Source: an uncultured Eubacteriales bacterium (lineage in GTDB: Bacteria; Bacillota; Clostridia; Oscillospirales; CAG-272). From it: a stretch of 13,017 nt of DNA. The translations under genes were made by a program, and so were the position numbers. Shown here piece by piece: positions 1-7,380 of the stretch (positions are counted from its first letter, which is position 1; each line of letters starts with the position of its first letter). The stretch lies in the NCBI GenBank assembly GCA_934417455.1, contig CAKRWK010000011.1:1-13017 (forward strand). Reading direction: 5' to 3'. The notes under the pieces are model-generated. The model had not been told where the DNA came from. It made no database searches and saw only the letters and a list, made by a program, of their open reading frames with translations.

Positions 1-338
1 CCGTAAGCGCGCATCAGTAGACGGCGTTCGACGGACATGGTGTCCGGCATGACGTCAATCATGCGGTAGCCTCTCGCCGCCGCCACCGAGGCAAGTCCGA
101 TGCCGGTGTTGCCCGATGTCGGTTCGATAATCACCGATCCCGGTTTCAGAAGTCCCTTTTTCTCCGCGTCGTCTATCATGGCTTTAGCCACTCTGTCCTT
201 GACCGACCCGGCCGGGTTGAAATATTCGAGTTTTGCGAGAATTTTCGCATGCACCCCGTATTCTTCTTCTATGTGTGTCAGCCGCAAAAGGGGGGTTTTT
301 CCGATAAGTTCGTCCGCAGACATATAGATGTTTGACAT
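1..338 (-). CDS. cysK: Cysteine synthase A (O-acetylserine sulfhydrylase), N-terminal part, cut by window edge
   Basis: PLP-dependent enzyme that makes L-cysteine from O-acetylserine and sulfide in the cytoplasm. About 112 N-terminal residues are present; the rest lies beyond the left edge. The start of the family is clear: IGKTPLLRL near residue 12, then NPAGSVKDR, whose Lys is the expected PLP Schiff-base lysine, then [12 protein letters not shown], the phosphate/substrate loop. The start ATG at 338-336 is preceded 8 nt upstream by AGAAGG (352-347); a second in-frame ATG five codons later is a less likely start. The gene has its own promoter and leader hairpin, so it is probably transcribed apart from the upstream activase gene. 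Cystathionine beta-synthase-like paralogues share these motifs, but the short N-terminus and close match favour CysK. Confidence 0.93.
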   Translation of the reverse strand, partial: MSNIYMSADELIGKTPLLRLTHIEEEYGVHAKILAKLEYFNPAGSVKDRVAKAMIDDAEKKGLLKPGSVIIEPTSGNTGIGLASVAAARGYRMIDVMPDTMSVERRLLMRAY

Positions 339-362
339 ATCGTGTACCTTCTTTCTGTTTGT

Positions 363-387
363 TCAACATACCGCGCAGGTATGTTGA
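363..387. promoter_or_regulatory. Inverted repeat at the cysK transcription start: operator or 5' stem-loop
   Basis: TCAACATACC (363-372) and GGTATGTTGA (378-387) are perfect reverse complements separated by GCGCA. The repeat begins just after the predicted +1 (about 389) and ends before the ribosome binding site (352-347). It could be an operator for a dimeric repressor such as an Rrf2/CymR-type cysteine regulator, which is known to control cysK in Bacillota, or a 5'-terminal RNA hairpin. I could not match it to a specific regulator motif. Confidence 0.6.
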
Positions 388-395
388 TACACCCG

Positions 396-424
396 ATTAT
401 ATACCGAACATGTGCGTTTGTCAA
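396..424 (-). promoter_or_regulatory. Sigma-A promoter of cysK
   Basis: On the minus strand a perfect TTGACA (424-419) and a perfect TATAAT (401-396) are separated by 17 bp. Transcription should start near 389, giving a leader of about 50 nt before the cysK ATG at 338. The promoter begins only a few bases after the T-run of the terminator of the upstream activase gene. Confidence 0.88.
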
Positions 425-426
425 TA

Positions 427-456
427 GAAAACGCGGAAAACTTCGGCTTTCCGCGT
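427..456 (-). terminator. Probable intrinsic terminator of the plsY-activase operon
   Basis: A 9-bp stem, ACGCGGAAA (431-439) paired with TTTCCGCGT (448-456), is followed on the minus strand by TTTTCT. It lies about 85 nt past the stop of the activase gene and directly before the cysK promoter. The T-run is short, so termination may be incomplete. Confidence 0.6.
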
Positions 457-542
457 GTAATTTTTACTGTTTAGTCGATTCTGTGCCGTTTTCCATTGCG
501 CATGTCCCTCCGCTTCCGGGATTTTTCCGACCTGTTGTTTTT

Positions 543-3500
543 CTATGTTTTGTCCGTCTGTCTCATGTTCTCTTCGGCGACAGCCAGCATCAGTTTGATA
601 CGATTCAACTGATTGACTTCGCTGAGGCCGGGGTCGTAGTCCACCGCCGCAATGTTGGCACGCGGATAGGCTTTTTTCAGCGCTTTGATGACACCCTTGC
701 CGACCACATGGTTCGGCAGACAGCCGAACGGTTGAATGCAGACGATGTTTTCCACGCCCTCGCGCAGAAGTTCCACCATTTCGCCGCAGAGGAACCATCC
801 CTCGCCGTACTGGTTGCCGACGGAAAGAAACGGTTTTGCATAGTCCGCAATGGTGTCGATGTCAACGGGGGCACAGAAGCGCCGGCTTTCTTTCAGCGCC
901 CTGGCGGCGGGACGGCGGAGTTTCTCCAGCGCGTCGCGCCCGACGAAGGAAAGTACGCTCCGTATCCATGACGCACCGAGCACCTTGTGTTTGTAATCCA
1001 TATCGTAGACGAACATGGCAAGGAAGTCGAGAAAATCGGGAACAACGGCTTCTGCCCCCTCCGATTCCAGAAGGTTTACAAGGTAGTTGTTCGCGAGCGG
1101 CATGTATTTGACGAGAATTTCGCCCACGATGCCGACGCGCGGTTTTTTTACCTTTTCGTCAAGCGGCAGGCGGTCGAAGTCTTCTACGATGCCGCGGCAG
1201 ATACTCTCGTATGTGTACCCCGTCTTTTCACCGAGAAGCGTGTGCGTGCAGATGCCTTCCCACTTTGCGTGTAAGGCATCCGCCGCGCCCGCTTCTTTTT
1301 CGTAGGGGCGCGTGCGGTAGACGCAGCGCATGAGAAGGTCGCCGAAAATCAGCGCGCGCAGGCCGTCAAGAAGCATGGGCAAAGTGACGCGGAACCCCGC
1401 GTTGTTCTCTATGCCGACGGCGTTCAGACAAATGACGCGGATGTTAGGATACCCGGCTTTGTCGAGTGCCCGACGGATGAATCCGATATAGTTGCTCGCC
1501 CGGCAGCATCCGCCCGTCTGCGTCATGAGCAGGGCGAGGCGGTCGGTGTCGTATGCGCCGGAGAGGACGGCTTCCATCATCTGTCCGACCATGATAATCG
1601 ACGGATAGCAGGCGTCGTTGTTGACGTATTTGAGTCCGATGTCGACGGCGGAGCGCGTCGCATTGTTCAGCATTTCCACCCGATAGCCGTATCGGTTGAA
1701 AACGGGGGCGACAAGATTGAAGTGCACGGGGCTCATCTGCGGGGCGAGAATGGTATAACCGTCGTCGCGCATGTCTTTCGTGAATGCCTGTCTTCCGTAA
1801 GAATATCTTTCGGCGGGGGCTTGTCCCGTCTGTTTTTCCTTCATGGCCGCCATCAGACTGCGGATGCGGATACGCGCGGCGCCGAGGTTGTTTACCTCGT
1901 CGATTTTGAGAAGCGTATAGAATTTTCCGCCACCCTCGAGAATTTCCGCCGTCTGGTCCGTTGTCACGGCATCCAGTCCGCATCCGAACGAGTTGAGTTG
2001 TACCATTTCAAGGTCGCTTCTTCCGACGACAAATTCCGCAGCGTTGTAAATACGGGAATGATATGTCCATTGGTCAAGTACGCGCAGATGCCGTTCGCCC
2101 GTCGGGTCGACGGGCAGGCTGTCCTCCGTCAGAACATGGAAACCGTAGGACGCTATCATCTCCGGAATGCCGTGATTGATTTCCGGGTCGATGTGGTATG
2201 GCCGTCCGGCCAGCACGATGCCGCGCTCCCCACGCTCTTCCATCAGTCGCAGAACGCGTGTGCCTTCTGCGTGGACGTCTTCCTTGGCTCTTGTCTGTTC
2301 TGCATAGGCTGCGCGCACGGCTGCCCGCACCTCTTTTGCCGGAATTACCCATTCTTCTTTACATATTTCGACAAGTCGGTTTTCCGTTACCTTCTCTTTT
2401 GTAAAGGAAAGAAACGGGTGAATATAGCGGATATGACAGTCGGAAATCTCTTCTATGTTGTTTTTGATGTTTTCTGGATAGGCGATGACCATGGGGCAGT
2501 TGTAACGGTTCTGCGCGTATTCCGTTTCGCGGCGTTCGTAGTACACGCTTGGATAGAAAATCGTTTTCACACCGGCTTTTATCAGCCATTGAATGTGACC
2601 GTGCGACAGTTTGGCCGGGTAGCACTCCGATTCGGACGGGATGGAATCCATGCCGAGTTCGTATATCTTATGACCGGAGAAGGGAGAAAGCACTACGGAA
2701 AAACCGAGTTTCTCGAAGAAGGTGGCCCAGAACGGGTCGTTTTCGTACATGTTGAGTACGCGGGGAAGTCCTATCACGCCGCGCGGTGCCGTCTCCGGGT
2801 CGAGCGGAGGATAATCGAACATGCGCTTTCTCTTGTATTCAAAGAGATTTTCGCCCTTTTTGTTTCCGCCTCCGCCGATTTTCTTTTCGCAGCGGTTGCC
2901 CGTGATGTACCGTTTGCCGCCGGAGAAGGTGTTGACGGTCAAAAGACAGTTGTTCTCGCATCCTCCGCACCGCGTTGTGCGGCTTTCGTAGGTGAGATTC
3001 GCAATGTCCGGAAAGGAAAGCATTTTGCTTTTTTCTCCCGTGGCGCGGGATTTTGCAATCAGGGCGGCGCCGAACGCACCCATCAGTCCCGCAATATCGG
3101 GGGTTGTTACCTCTGCGCCCGCCACGAGTTCCAGTGCACGCAGAACGGCTCTGTTGTAGAACGTGCCGCCTTCGGCCACGATGTGACAGCCGAGGTCGCG
3201 GGCATCGGACAGTTTGATAACCTTGTAAAGCGCGTTTTTGATGACGGAATAGGCAAGACCGGCCGAAATGTCGCCGAGGGCGGCGCCTTCCTTTTGTGCC
3301 TGCTTAACCTTGGAGTTCATGAACACGGTGCACCGCGTACCGAGGTCGACGGGGGCCTTGGCGTGTATGGCCGCATCGGCAAATTCGGCGGCCGTGAGAC
3401 CGAGAGACGCGGCAAAATTTTCAATGAAAGAGCCGCATCCGGAAGAACAGGCTTCGTTCAGCATGATGGACGACACCGTGCCGTCTTTCAGACGGATGCA

Positions 3501-4793
3501 TTTCATGTCCTGCCCGCCGATGTCGAGTACGCAGTCGGTTTTCGGGTCGAAGAAACGGGCGGCCGTCGCGTGTGCCACGGTTTCCACCTCGCCTCCGTCG
3601 AGAGAAAACGCGGCGGCGAGGAGTGCCTCGCCGTATCCCGTGGAGCAGGAGCCTGCGATATACGCGCCATCGGGCATGGCGTCCGAAAGCCGCGCCATGG
3701 CGCGCACGGCGGTTTTGATGGGGTCCCCGGCGTTGTTTTCGTAGGTGGAGAAGAGAAGGCGGCCGTCATTATCAATCAGCACGGTTTTTGTTGTGGTAGA
3801 GCCGGCATCGATGCCGAGAAAACAAGGACCGCAGTAGGTGGCGAGGTCGCCGCGTTCTGCCTTGGCACTTTCGTGTCTTTCGGCGAAGGCGGCATAGTCC
3901 GCCTCACTTTCAAACAGCGGCGGCAGACGTTTTGTTTCAAAATCCGCCCCGGTGTTTTCTTCCAGCCGGCGGAGAATCTCCGAGAGGGGAAAGTGCCCCT
4001 CGCCGTTCTCCGCCATAGCGGCGCCGAGCGCGGCAAACAGATGGGAACTTTCCGGTTCTATGACCTCGTCCCCCGTGAGTTTCAGTGTGCGGACAAAGGC
4101 CATCCTCAGTTCGGTAAGAAAATGCAGAGGCCCGCCGAGAAAAGCGACGTGTCCGCGGATGGGCTTGCCGCAGGCAAGGCCGGACACCGTCTGATTGACG
4201 ACGGCCTGAAAGACGGATGCGGCAATGTCGGCGCGTGCCGCGCCGTCGTTGATGAGCGGTTGTATGTCCGTTTTGGCGAATACACCGCAACGCGATGCGA
4301 TGGGATACATTTCTTTCGCGTCTTTGGCCAGTTCGTTGAGCCCCTCGGCGTCCGTCTGCAGAAGCGCCGCCATCTGGTCGATAAAGGAGCCCGTGCCGCC
4401 GGCACAGACACCGTTCATCCGCTCGTCAAGTCCGCCGGCAAAGTAAATGATTTTCGCATCCTCGCCACCGAGTTCGACGGCCACGTCCGTCTGCGGGCAC
4501 CGCTCGCGCAGTGCCGTGGCCACGGCGACGACTTCCTGTACAAACGGGAGACCGACGGATTTGGCAATGCCGAGTGCTCCCGACCCCGTCATATGAACGG
4601 TGACCGGAATGTCGCCGAAGGCGGCCTGTGCCTCGCGGAGCAATGCAGAGAGAGTCTCTCTCGTATGGGAAAGGTGGCGGCGGTATTCGCCGAACCGTAT
4701 GTTGTGTTTCTCGTCCGTCAGCACCAGTTTGACGGTGGTGGAACCGATGTCGATACCGGCGCGGACGGGCACCCTTGTATTTTCGTTTTTCAT
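543..4793 (-). CDS. Giant acyl-CoA dehydratase activase-like protein (two BcrAD/BadFG ATPase domains, DUF2229, dehydratase-like C-terminus)
   Basis: Protein of 1416 residues from the 2-hydroxyacyl-CoA dehydratase activase (HgdC/BadF/BcrA) superfamily. In this family an ATP-hydrolysing [4Fe-4S] activase injects one electron at low potential into a dehydratase or reductase. Domain 1 (about 10-265): phosphate loop GIDIGSTT (13-20), LGGEDAK (108-114), C130 in NGVCAGGTGSF and C169. Domain 2 (about 324-580): GIDAGSTTTK (327-336), DIGGQDMK (424-431), C449 and C488. A DUF2229-like region follows (about 605-800), with C609, C612, C616 and C635. The C-terminal half (about 855-1410) resembles the D-component/HgdB type, with many cysteines (C938, C1062, C1096, C1097, C1336, C1352, C1358). 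The ATG overlaps the plsY stop by ATGA. Proteins of this size and layout are common in anaerobic Bacillota, but I know of no demonstrated substrate; the family is sure, the reaction is not. Confidence 0.9.
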   Translation of the reverse strand: MKNENTRVPVRAGIDIGSTTVKLVLTDEKHNIRFGEYRRHLSHTRETLSALLREAQAAFGDIPVTVHMTGSGALGIAKSVGLPFVQEVVAVATALRERCPQTDVAVELGGEDAKIIYFAGGLDERMNGVCAGGTGSFIDQMAALLQTDAEGLNELAKDAKEMYPIASRCGVFAKTDIQPLINDGAARADIAASVFQAVVNQTVSGLACGKPIRGHVAFLGGPLHFLTELRMAFVRTLKLTGDEVIEPESSHLFAALGAAMAENGEGHFPLSEILRRLEENTGADFETKRLPPLFESEADYAAFAERHESAKAERGDLATYCGPCFLGIDAGSTTTKTVLIDNDGRLLFSTYENNAGDPIKTAVRAMARLSDAMPDGAYIAGSCSTGYGEALLAAAFSLDGGEVETVAHATAARFFDPKTDCVLDIGGQDMKCIRLKDGTVSSIMLNEACSSGCGSFIENFAASLGLTAAEFADAAIHAKAPVDLGTRCTVFMNSKVKQAQKEGAALGDISAGLAYSVIKNALYKVIKLSDARDLGCHIVAEGGTFYNRAVLRALELVAGAEVTTPDIAGLMGAFGAALIAKSRATGEKSKMLSFPDIANLTYESRTTRCGGCENNCLLTVNTFSGGKRYITGNRCEKKIGGGGNKKGENLFEYKRKRMFDYPPLDPETAPRGVIGLPRVLNMYENDPFWATFFEKLGFSVVLSPFSGHKIYELGMDSIPSESECYPAKLSHGHIQWLIKAGVKTIFYPSVYYERRETEYAQNRYNCPMVIAYPENIKNNIEEISDCHIRYIHPFLSFTKEKVTENRLVEICKEEWVIPAKEVRAAVRAAYAEQTRAKEDVHAEGTRVLRLMEERGERGIVLAGRPYHIDPEINHGIPEMIASYGFHVLTEDSLPVDPTGERHLRVLDQWTYHSRIYNAAEFVVGRSDLEMVQLNSFGCGLDAVTTDQTAEILEGGGKFYTLLKIDEVNNLGAARIRIRSLMAAMKEKQTGQAPAERYSYGRQAFTKDMRDDGYTILAPQMSPVHFNLVAPVFNRYGYRVEMLNNATRSAVDIGLKYVNNDACYPSIIMVGQMMEAVLSGAYDTDRLALLMTQTGGCCRASNYIGFIRRALDKAGYPNIRVICLNAVGIENNAGFRVTLPMLLDGLRALIFGDLLMRCVYRTRPYEKEAGAADALHAKWEGICTHTLLGEKTGYTYESICRGIVEDFDRLPLDEKVKKPRVGIVGEILVKYMPLANNYLVNLLESEGAEAVVPDFLDFLAMFVYDMDYKHKVLGASWIRSVLSFVGRDALEKLRRPAARALKESRRFCAPVDIDTIADYAKPFLSVGNQYGEGWFLCGEMVELLREGVENIVCIQPFGCLPNHVVGKGVIKALKKAYPRANIAAVDYDPGLSEVNQLNRIKLMLAVAEENMRQTDKT

Positions 4794-5416
4794 GCTTTCT
4801 TATGTACCAACGCGAATTTGGATTCCGTTCCGAGAAAAAGACGGCGGATATTGGCCTTGTGCCGTACCGTCATGAAAACAACGCACGCCGCGTACATCAG
4901 ACAGACGGGCAAGGGGGCGCCGGTGAAACAAAGGACAGCCAGTCCCGCCGTGACGGCGAGAATAGAGGACAGAGACATGTATTTCAGCGTGAAGAGCACC
5001 AGCATCAGCATGAGCGTTGCCGCCGTGCCCGCTCTCCAGTCGAGAAACCATGCCGTTGTCAGGCAGACAAGAAATCCTTTGCCGCCGCGGAACCCGTAAA
5101 CGGCGGGATACGCGTGCCCGAGCATGGCGAACATCCCGGCGTAGGCCACGCCGAACTGCCATGCACCGTATAAGTACGAAAAGAGAAATCCGCCGGGAAG
5201 AAGTGCCGCAGCGCCCTTTACAATGTCGAGAAAGCAGACCACCCACGAAAGCGCTCCGCCGTATACCCGTTTGAAATTGGTAAAACCGGGATTCCCGCTC
5301 CCCTCGGTGCGGATGTCCGCATGATAGACCGTTTTCGAGAAGAAGATGGCGGGGTTGAAACCCGCAATGAAATACGCCGCGACGGCGACGGCGGCAAAAA
5401 TCAGTATGTCTGTCAT
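4790..5416 (-). CDS. plsY: Glycerol-3-phosphate acyltransferase PlsY
   Basis: Integral membrane enzyme that transfers the acyl group of acyl-phosphate to glycerol 3-phosphate, giving lysophosphatidic acid, the first step of membrane phospholipid synthesis. The 208-residue length is normal. Hydrophobic spans alternate with the three PlsY motifs: GSGNPGFTNFKR (39-50, with S40 and R50), GHAYPAVYGFRGGKG (100-114), and RHKANIRRLFLGTE (185-198, with H186, N189 and E198). Two positions differ from the usual pattern: F45 where Ala is common (GATN) and R110 where Lys is common (FKGGKG). The start ATG at 5416 is chosen because GGAAGGA lies 8 nt upstream; a longer reading to 5464 adds a charged, non-hydrophobic extension and lacks a comparable site. 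The stop overlaps the start of the activase gene by 4 nt, which suggests translational coupling. Confidence 0.95.
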   Translation of the reverse strand: MTDILIFAAVAVAAYFIAGFNPAIFFSKTVYHADIRTEGSGNPGFTNFKRVYGGALSWVVCFLDIVKGAAALLPGGFLFSYLYGAWQFGVAYAGMFAMLGHAYPAVYGFRGGKGFLVCLTTAWFLDWRAGTAATLMLMLVLFTLKYMSLSSILAVTAGLAVLCFTGAPLPVCLMYAACVVFMTVRHKANIRRLFLGTESKFALVHKKA

Positions 5417-5472
5417 ATGTTTTTTCCTTCCGTACATTTCTTTTGTCGCGCGAGGACGCGACATTAAAGAAA

Positions 5473-5499
5473 ATTATAGAAAGAAATATAAACTGAAAA
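5473..5499 (-). promoter_or_regulatory. Candidate promoter of plsY operon
   Basis: A perfect TATAAT (5478-5473, minus strand) lies in the AT-rich gap between the kinase terminator and plsY. The best -35 is TTTTCA (5499-5494), 15 bp upstream, which is a weak hexamer with short spacing. The start would be near 5466, about 50 nt before the ATG. The position fits, but the -35 is poor. Confidence 0.4.
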
Positions 5500-5529
5500 T
5501 AAACTTTCTCCGCAGCGTCGTGTATAAAG

Positions 5530-5563
5530 AAAAACGGGCCGCCGGAAGGGAAAGCCCGTTTTT
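5530..5563 (-). terminator. Intrinsic terminator of the two-component operon
   Basis: AAAAACGGGC (5530-5539) pairs with GCCCGTTTTT (5554-5563) around a 14-nt loop. It lies 12 nt past the kinase stop and has a T-run on the minus strand (GTTTTTCTTT). The A/T flanks make it potentially bidirectional, but no plus-strand gene ends here. Confidence 0.85.
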
Positions 5564-5574
5564 CTCTATATCGC

Positions 5575-6651
5575 TCATAATGGCAGCTGTACGGTAAACG
5601 TCGTTTCGTTGTCTGCGGAATCCACTGTCACAGTGCCGCCGTGCAGGTCGACAATCCGCTTGACGACGGCAAGACCGATGCCGTTTCCGTCGGTGGCGTG
5701 CGACGTGTCTGCCTGATAGAATTTGCGGAAAATTTTTTCGCGGTCTTCGGGGCGCACGGTACTGCCCGTATTGGTCACGGAAACGGCAAGCCCGCCGGTT
5801 TCTTTTTCGATGCGCACGCAGATGCGGCCGCCCTCGTCGGTAAATTTGACGGCGTTGTCAAGAAGATTGAGCCAGACTTGTTTGAGCAACTCTTCGTTGG
5901 CCGTGACGGTGTATTCGTCAAAATCCAGATGAAAATCCACCCGTTTTTTGTCCCACTTGCTTTCGAGAAGAAGAAAACACGTGCGGATTTGTTCGGAAAG
6001 ATTGTATGTCGATGTGTCCGAAAGAATAGTTTGATTTTCTACTTTGGTCAGATTCAGTACGTTGGTGGCCATGGCGGAGAGACGGAGAGATTCCTCTTCG
6101 ATGATTCCGATATATTCCCGTTTTTCTTCTTCCGACAGGTTGCCGTCCTTCAGAAGACCGGCAAACCCCGCGATGGACACAATCGGCGTCTTGAATTCGT
6201 GGGAAAAATTGTTCACGAAATCCGTGCGGAACATTTCCGTCCGTTCGAGCTCCTCCGCCGTGCGGTTGATGCTGTCCGTCAGTTTCGCCACCGTTTTCTG
6301 CTTGGCGAGAATCCCGCGGAAGGTAATGCGGGAATGAAAATCCCCGGCGGAGAGGCGGTTCATCATGTCAATCATGGCTTTGATGGGCGTCATGAAAAAA
6401 CGTCCGAAAAAGAAAGCGCTTGTCATTCCGAGGACGGCGCTGCCGCCGAGAATAATCAGGATGAGAAGGTTGCCGTTGACAAGGCCGAGTTCACCGCTGC
6501 CGAGAGCCCCCGTATTGACGAGAATCAGCGCAATGGTGCCGACGGCGAGAAGCATGGACAGAAGAAGCACGGAGAAGAGCGCGCAGAAAAGGAGCGTCAG
6601 CGACAGACGCGACTGCGGGTCGCCGCCCGCGTTGGTTTTTGCCTTTTTCAT
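5575..6651 (-). CDS. Sensor histidine kinase (HAMP, HisKA, HATPase)
   Basis: Membrane-bound kinase of 358 residues that autophosphorylates and passes the phosphate to the regulator encoded just upstream. Two membrane segments (about 17-45 and 61-83) enclose an outside loop of only about 15 residues. A HAMP linker follows (about 84-138). The H-box SHEFKTP carries phosphoacceptor H151. The ATPase domain has the N-box NLLDNAVKFT (262-271), a G1-like NTG (294-296, where DNG or DTG is usual), the F-box FRKFYQ (308-313) and the G2 box GNGIGLAVVKRI (322-333). The start ATG overlaps the regulator stop by 4 nt (ATGA). The small loop suggests that the stimulus is sensed in or at the membrane rather than by an external domain. 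The signal is unknown. Confidence 0.95.
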   Translation of the reverse strand: MKKAKTNAGGDPQSRLSLTLLFCALFSVLLLSMLLAVGTIALILVNTGALGSGELGLVNGNLLILIILGGSAVLGMTSAFFFGRFFMTPIKAMIDMMNRLSAGDFHSRITFRGILAKQKTVAKLTDSINRTAEELERTEMFRTDFVNNFSHEFKTPIVSIAGFAGLLKDGNLSEEEKREYIGIIEEESLRLSAMATNVLNLTKVENQTILSDTSTYNLSEQIRTCFLLLESKWDKKRVDFHLDFDEYTVTANEELLKQVWLNLLDNAVKFTDEGGRICVRIEKETGGLAVSVTNTGSTVRPEDREKIFRKFYQADTSHATDGNGIGLAVVKRIVDLHGGTVTVDSADNETTFTVQLPL

Positions 6652-7322
6652 ATGTTTTTCACCGCCTTGTACCCGAGCCCGCGCACCGATTCGATGGTGA
6701 ACTCCGGATAGGATTCAAACCGTCGGCGAAGCCGGCCGATGTGCACGGTCACGGTTTCCCAGCCGCTGTCCGTCTCCGCTCCCCAGATTTCGTCCATGAG
6801 CTGAATGCGGGTGAAAATTTTCCCGGGATAAGAGAGAAGTTTGTAAAGCAGGAGAAACTCCTTTTGGGGCAGTTCCTGCACCTCGCCGTGTCCCGTCACG
6901 GTCAGGGAATCATAGTCGAGCACTACGTCGCCTATCACAATACGCCGTTCGCTCGCGATTTTCGCTCTTCGCAGCAGTGCCTTGATGCGAAGAAGCATTT
7001 CTTCTTCGTCAATCGGTTTTGTGATATAATCGTCCGTTCCGGCGCGGAATCCTTCTCTGCGGTCGATGGGCAATTGTTTGGCGGAAACCATTAGAATCGG
7101 TAAATCATTGTTTGCATTTCTGACGATTTTCGTAAATTCGTACCCGTCGATTTTCGGCATCATAACGTCGAGCACGGCAAGGTCGATGTGCTCTTTATCC
7201 AGTATGCACAGGGCGTCCTCTCCGTTTTCGGCGGTCGATACCGTGTAATTTTCTTTTTCGAGCAGGGCGCGGATATAGCGTCTTGTGTTTTTGTCGTCGT
7301 CAACGACCAGAATATGAAACAC
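6648..7322 (-). CDS. OmpR/PhoB-family response regulator, GTG start
   Basis: DNA-binding transcription factor of 224 residues controlled by the kinase encoded next in the operon. The receiver domain (1-118) has acidic pocket D8-D9, phosphoacceptor D52 in LAVLDVMMPKIDG, S80 and K102. The winged-helix domain (about 126-224) ends in the typical RGLGYKAV. I place the start at GTG 7322-7320, giving MFHILVVDDD, because AAAGGGGG lies 6 nt upstream and because receiver domains normally begin this close to the first strand. An ATG at 7358 would add 12 residues unlike the family and would sit upstream of that ribosome binding site. The targets are not evident; the dyad at 7350-7364 next to its own start could be one. 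Confidence 0.94.
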   Translation of the reverse strand: MFHILVVDDDKNTRRYIRALLEKENYTVSTAENGEDALCILDKEHIDLAVLDVMMPKIDGYEFTKIVRNANNDLPILMVSAKQLPIDRREGFRAGTDDYITKPIDEEEMLLRIKALLRRAKIASERRIVIGDVVLDYDSLTVTGHGEVQELPQKEFLLLYKLLSYPGKIFTRIQLMDEIWGAETDSGWETVTVHIGRLRRRFESYPEFTIESVRGLGYKAVKNI

Positions 7323-7328
7323 GGGAAG

Positions 7329-7336
7329 CCCCCTTT
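7329..7336 (-). promoter_or_regulatory. Ribosome binding site deciding the GTG start of the response regulator
   Basis: AAAGGGGG on the minus strand ends 6 nt before the GTG at 7322. No comparable site precedes the ATG at 7358. Confidence 0.7.
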
Positions 7337-7349
7337 CATAAAATAATAG

Positions 7350-7364
7350 GGATGTCACACATCC
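7350..7364. repeat. Short dyad between the divergent regulator and amidase genes
   Basis: GGATGT and ACATCC form a perfect 6-bp inverted repeat around CAC, in the 58-bp gap between the regulator GTG (7322) and the amidase ATG (7381). It could be a binding site for the OmpR-type regulator, although those often use direct repeats. I see no convincing promoter for either gene in this gap: TAAAAT at 7339-7344 on the plus strand lacks a good -35. Confidence 0.35.
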
Positions 7365-7380
7365 TACGGAGGAAAACTTT

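Noticed and set aside
464..496. Ten-codon minus-strand ORF (MENGTESTKQ) with GGAGGG 9 nt upstream, between activase and cysK
   Set aside because: Too short to support; it lies before the activase terminator, has no codon pattern of a known leader peptide, and the purine-rich site may be chance.
1722..5099. Very long plus-strand open frame (1125 codons) opposite the activase and part of plsY
   Set aside because: It is the antisense of two genes with clear family motifs; it is rich in His, Arg, Phe and Gly with no recognisable domain, and arises because GC-rich third positions remove antisense stops.
5417..5464. 16-residue N-terminal extension of PlsY
   Set aside because: The ATG at 5416 has the better ribosome binding site, and the extension is charged and unlike PlsY proteins.
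5641..6711. Plus-strand open frame (356 codons) opposite the histidine kinase
   Set aside because: Antisense shadow of a well-defined kinase gene.
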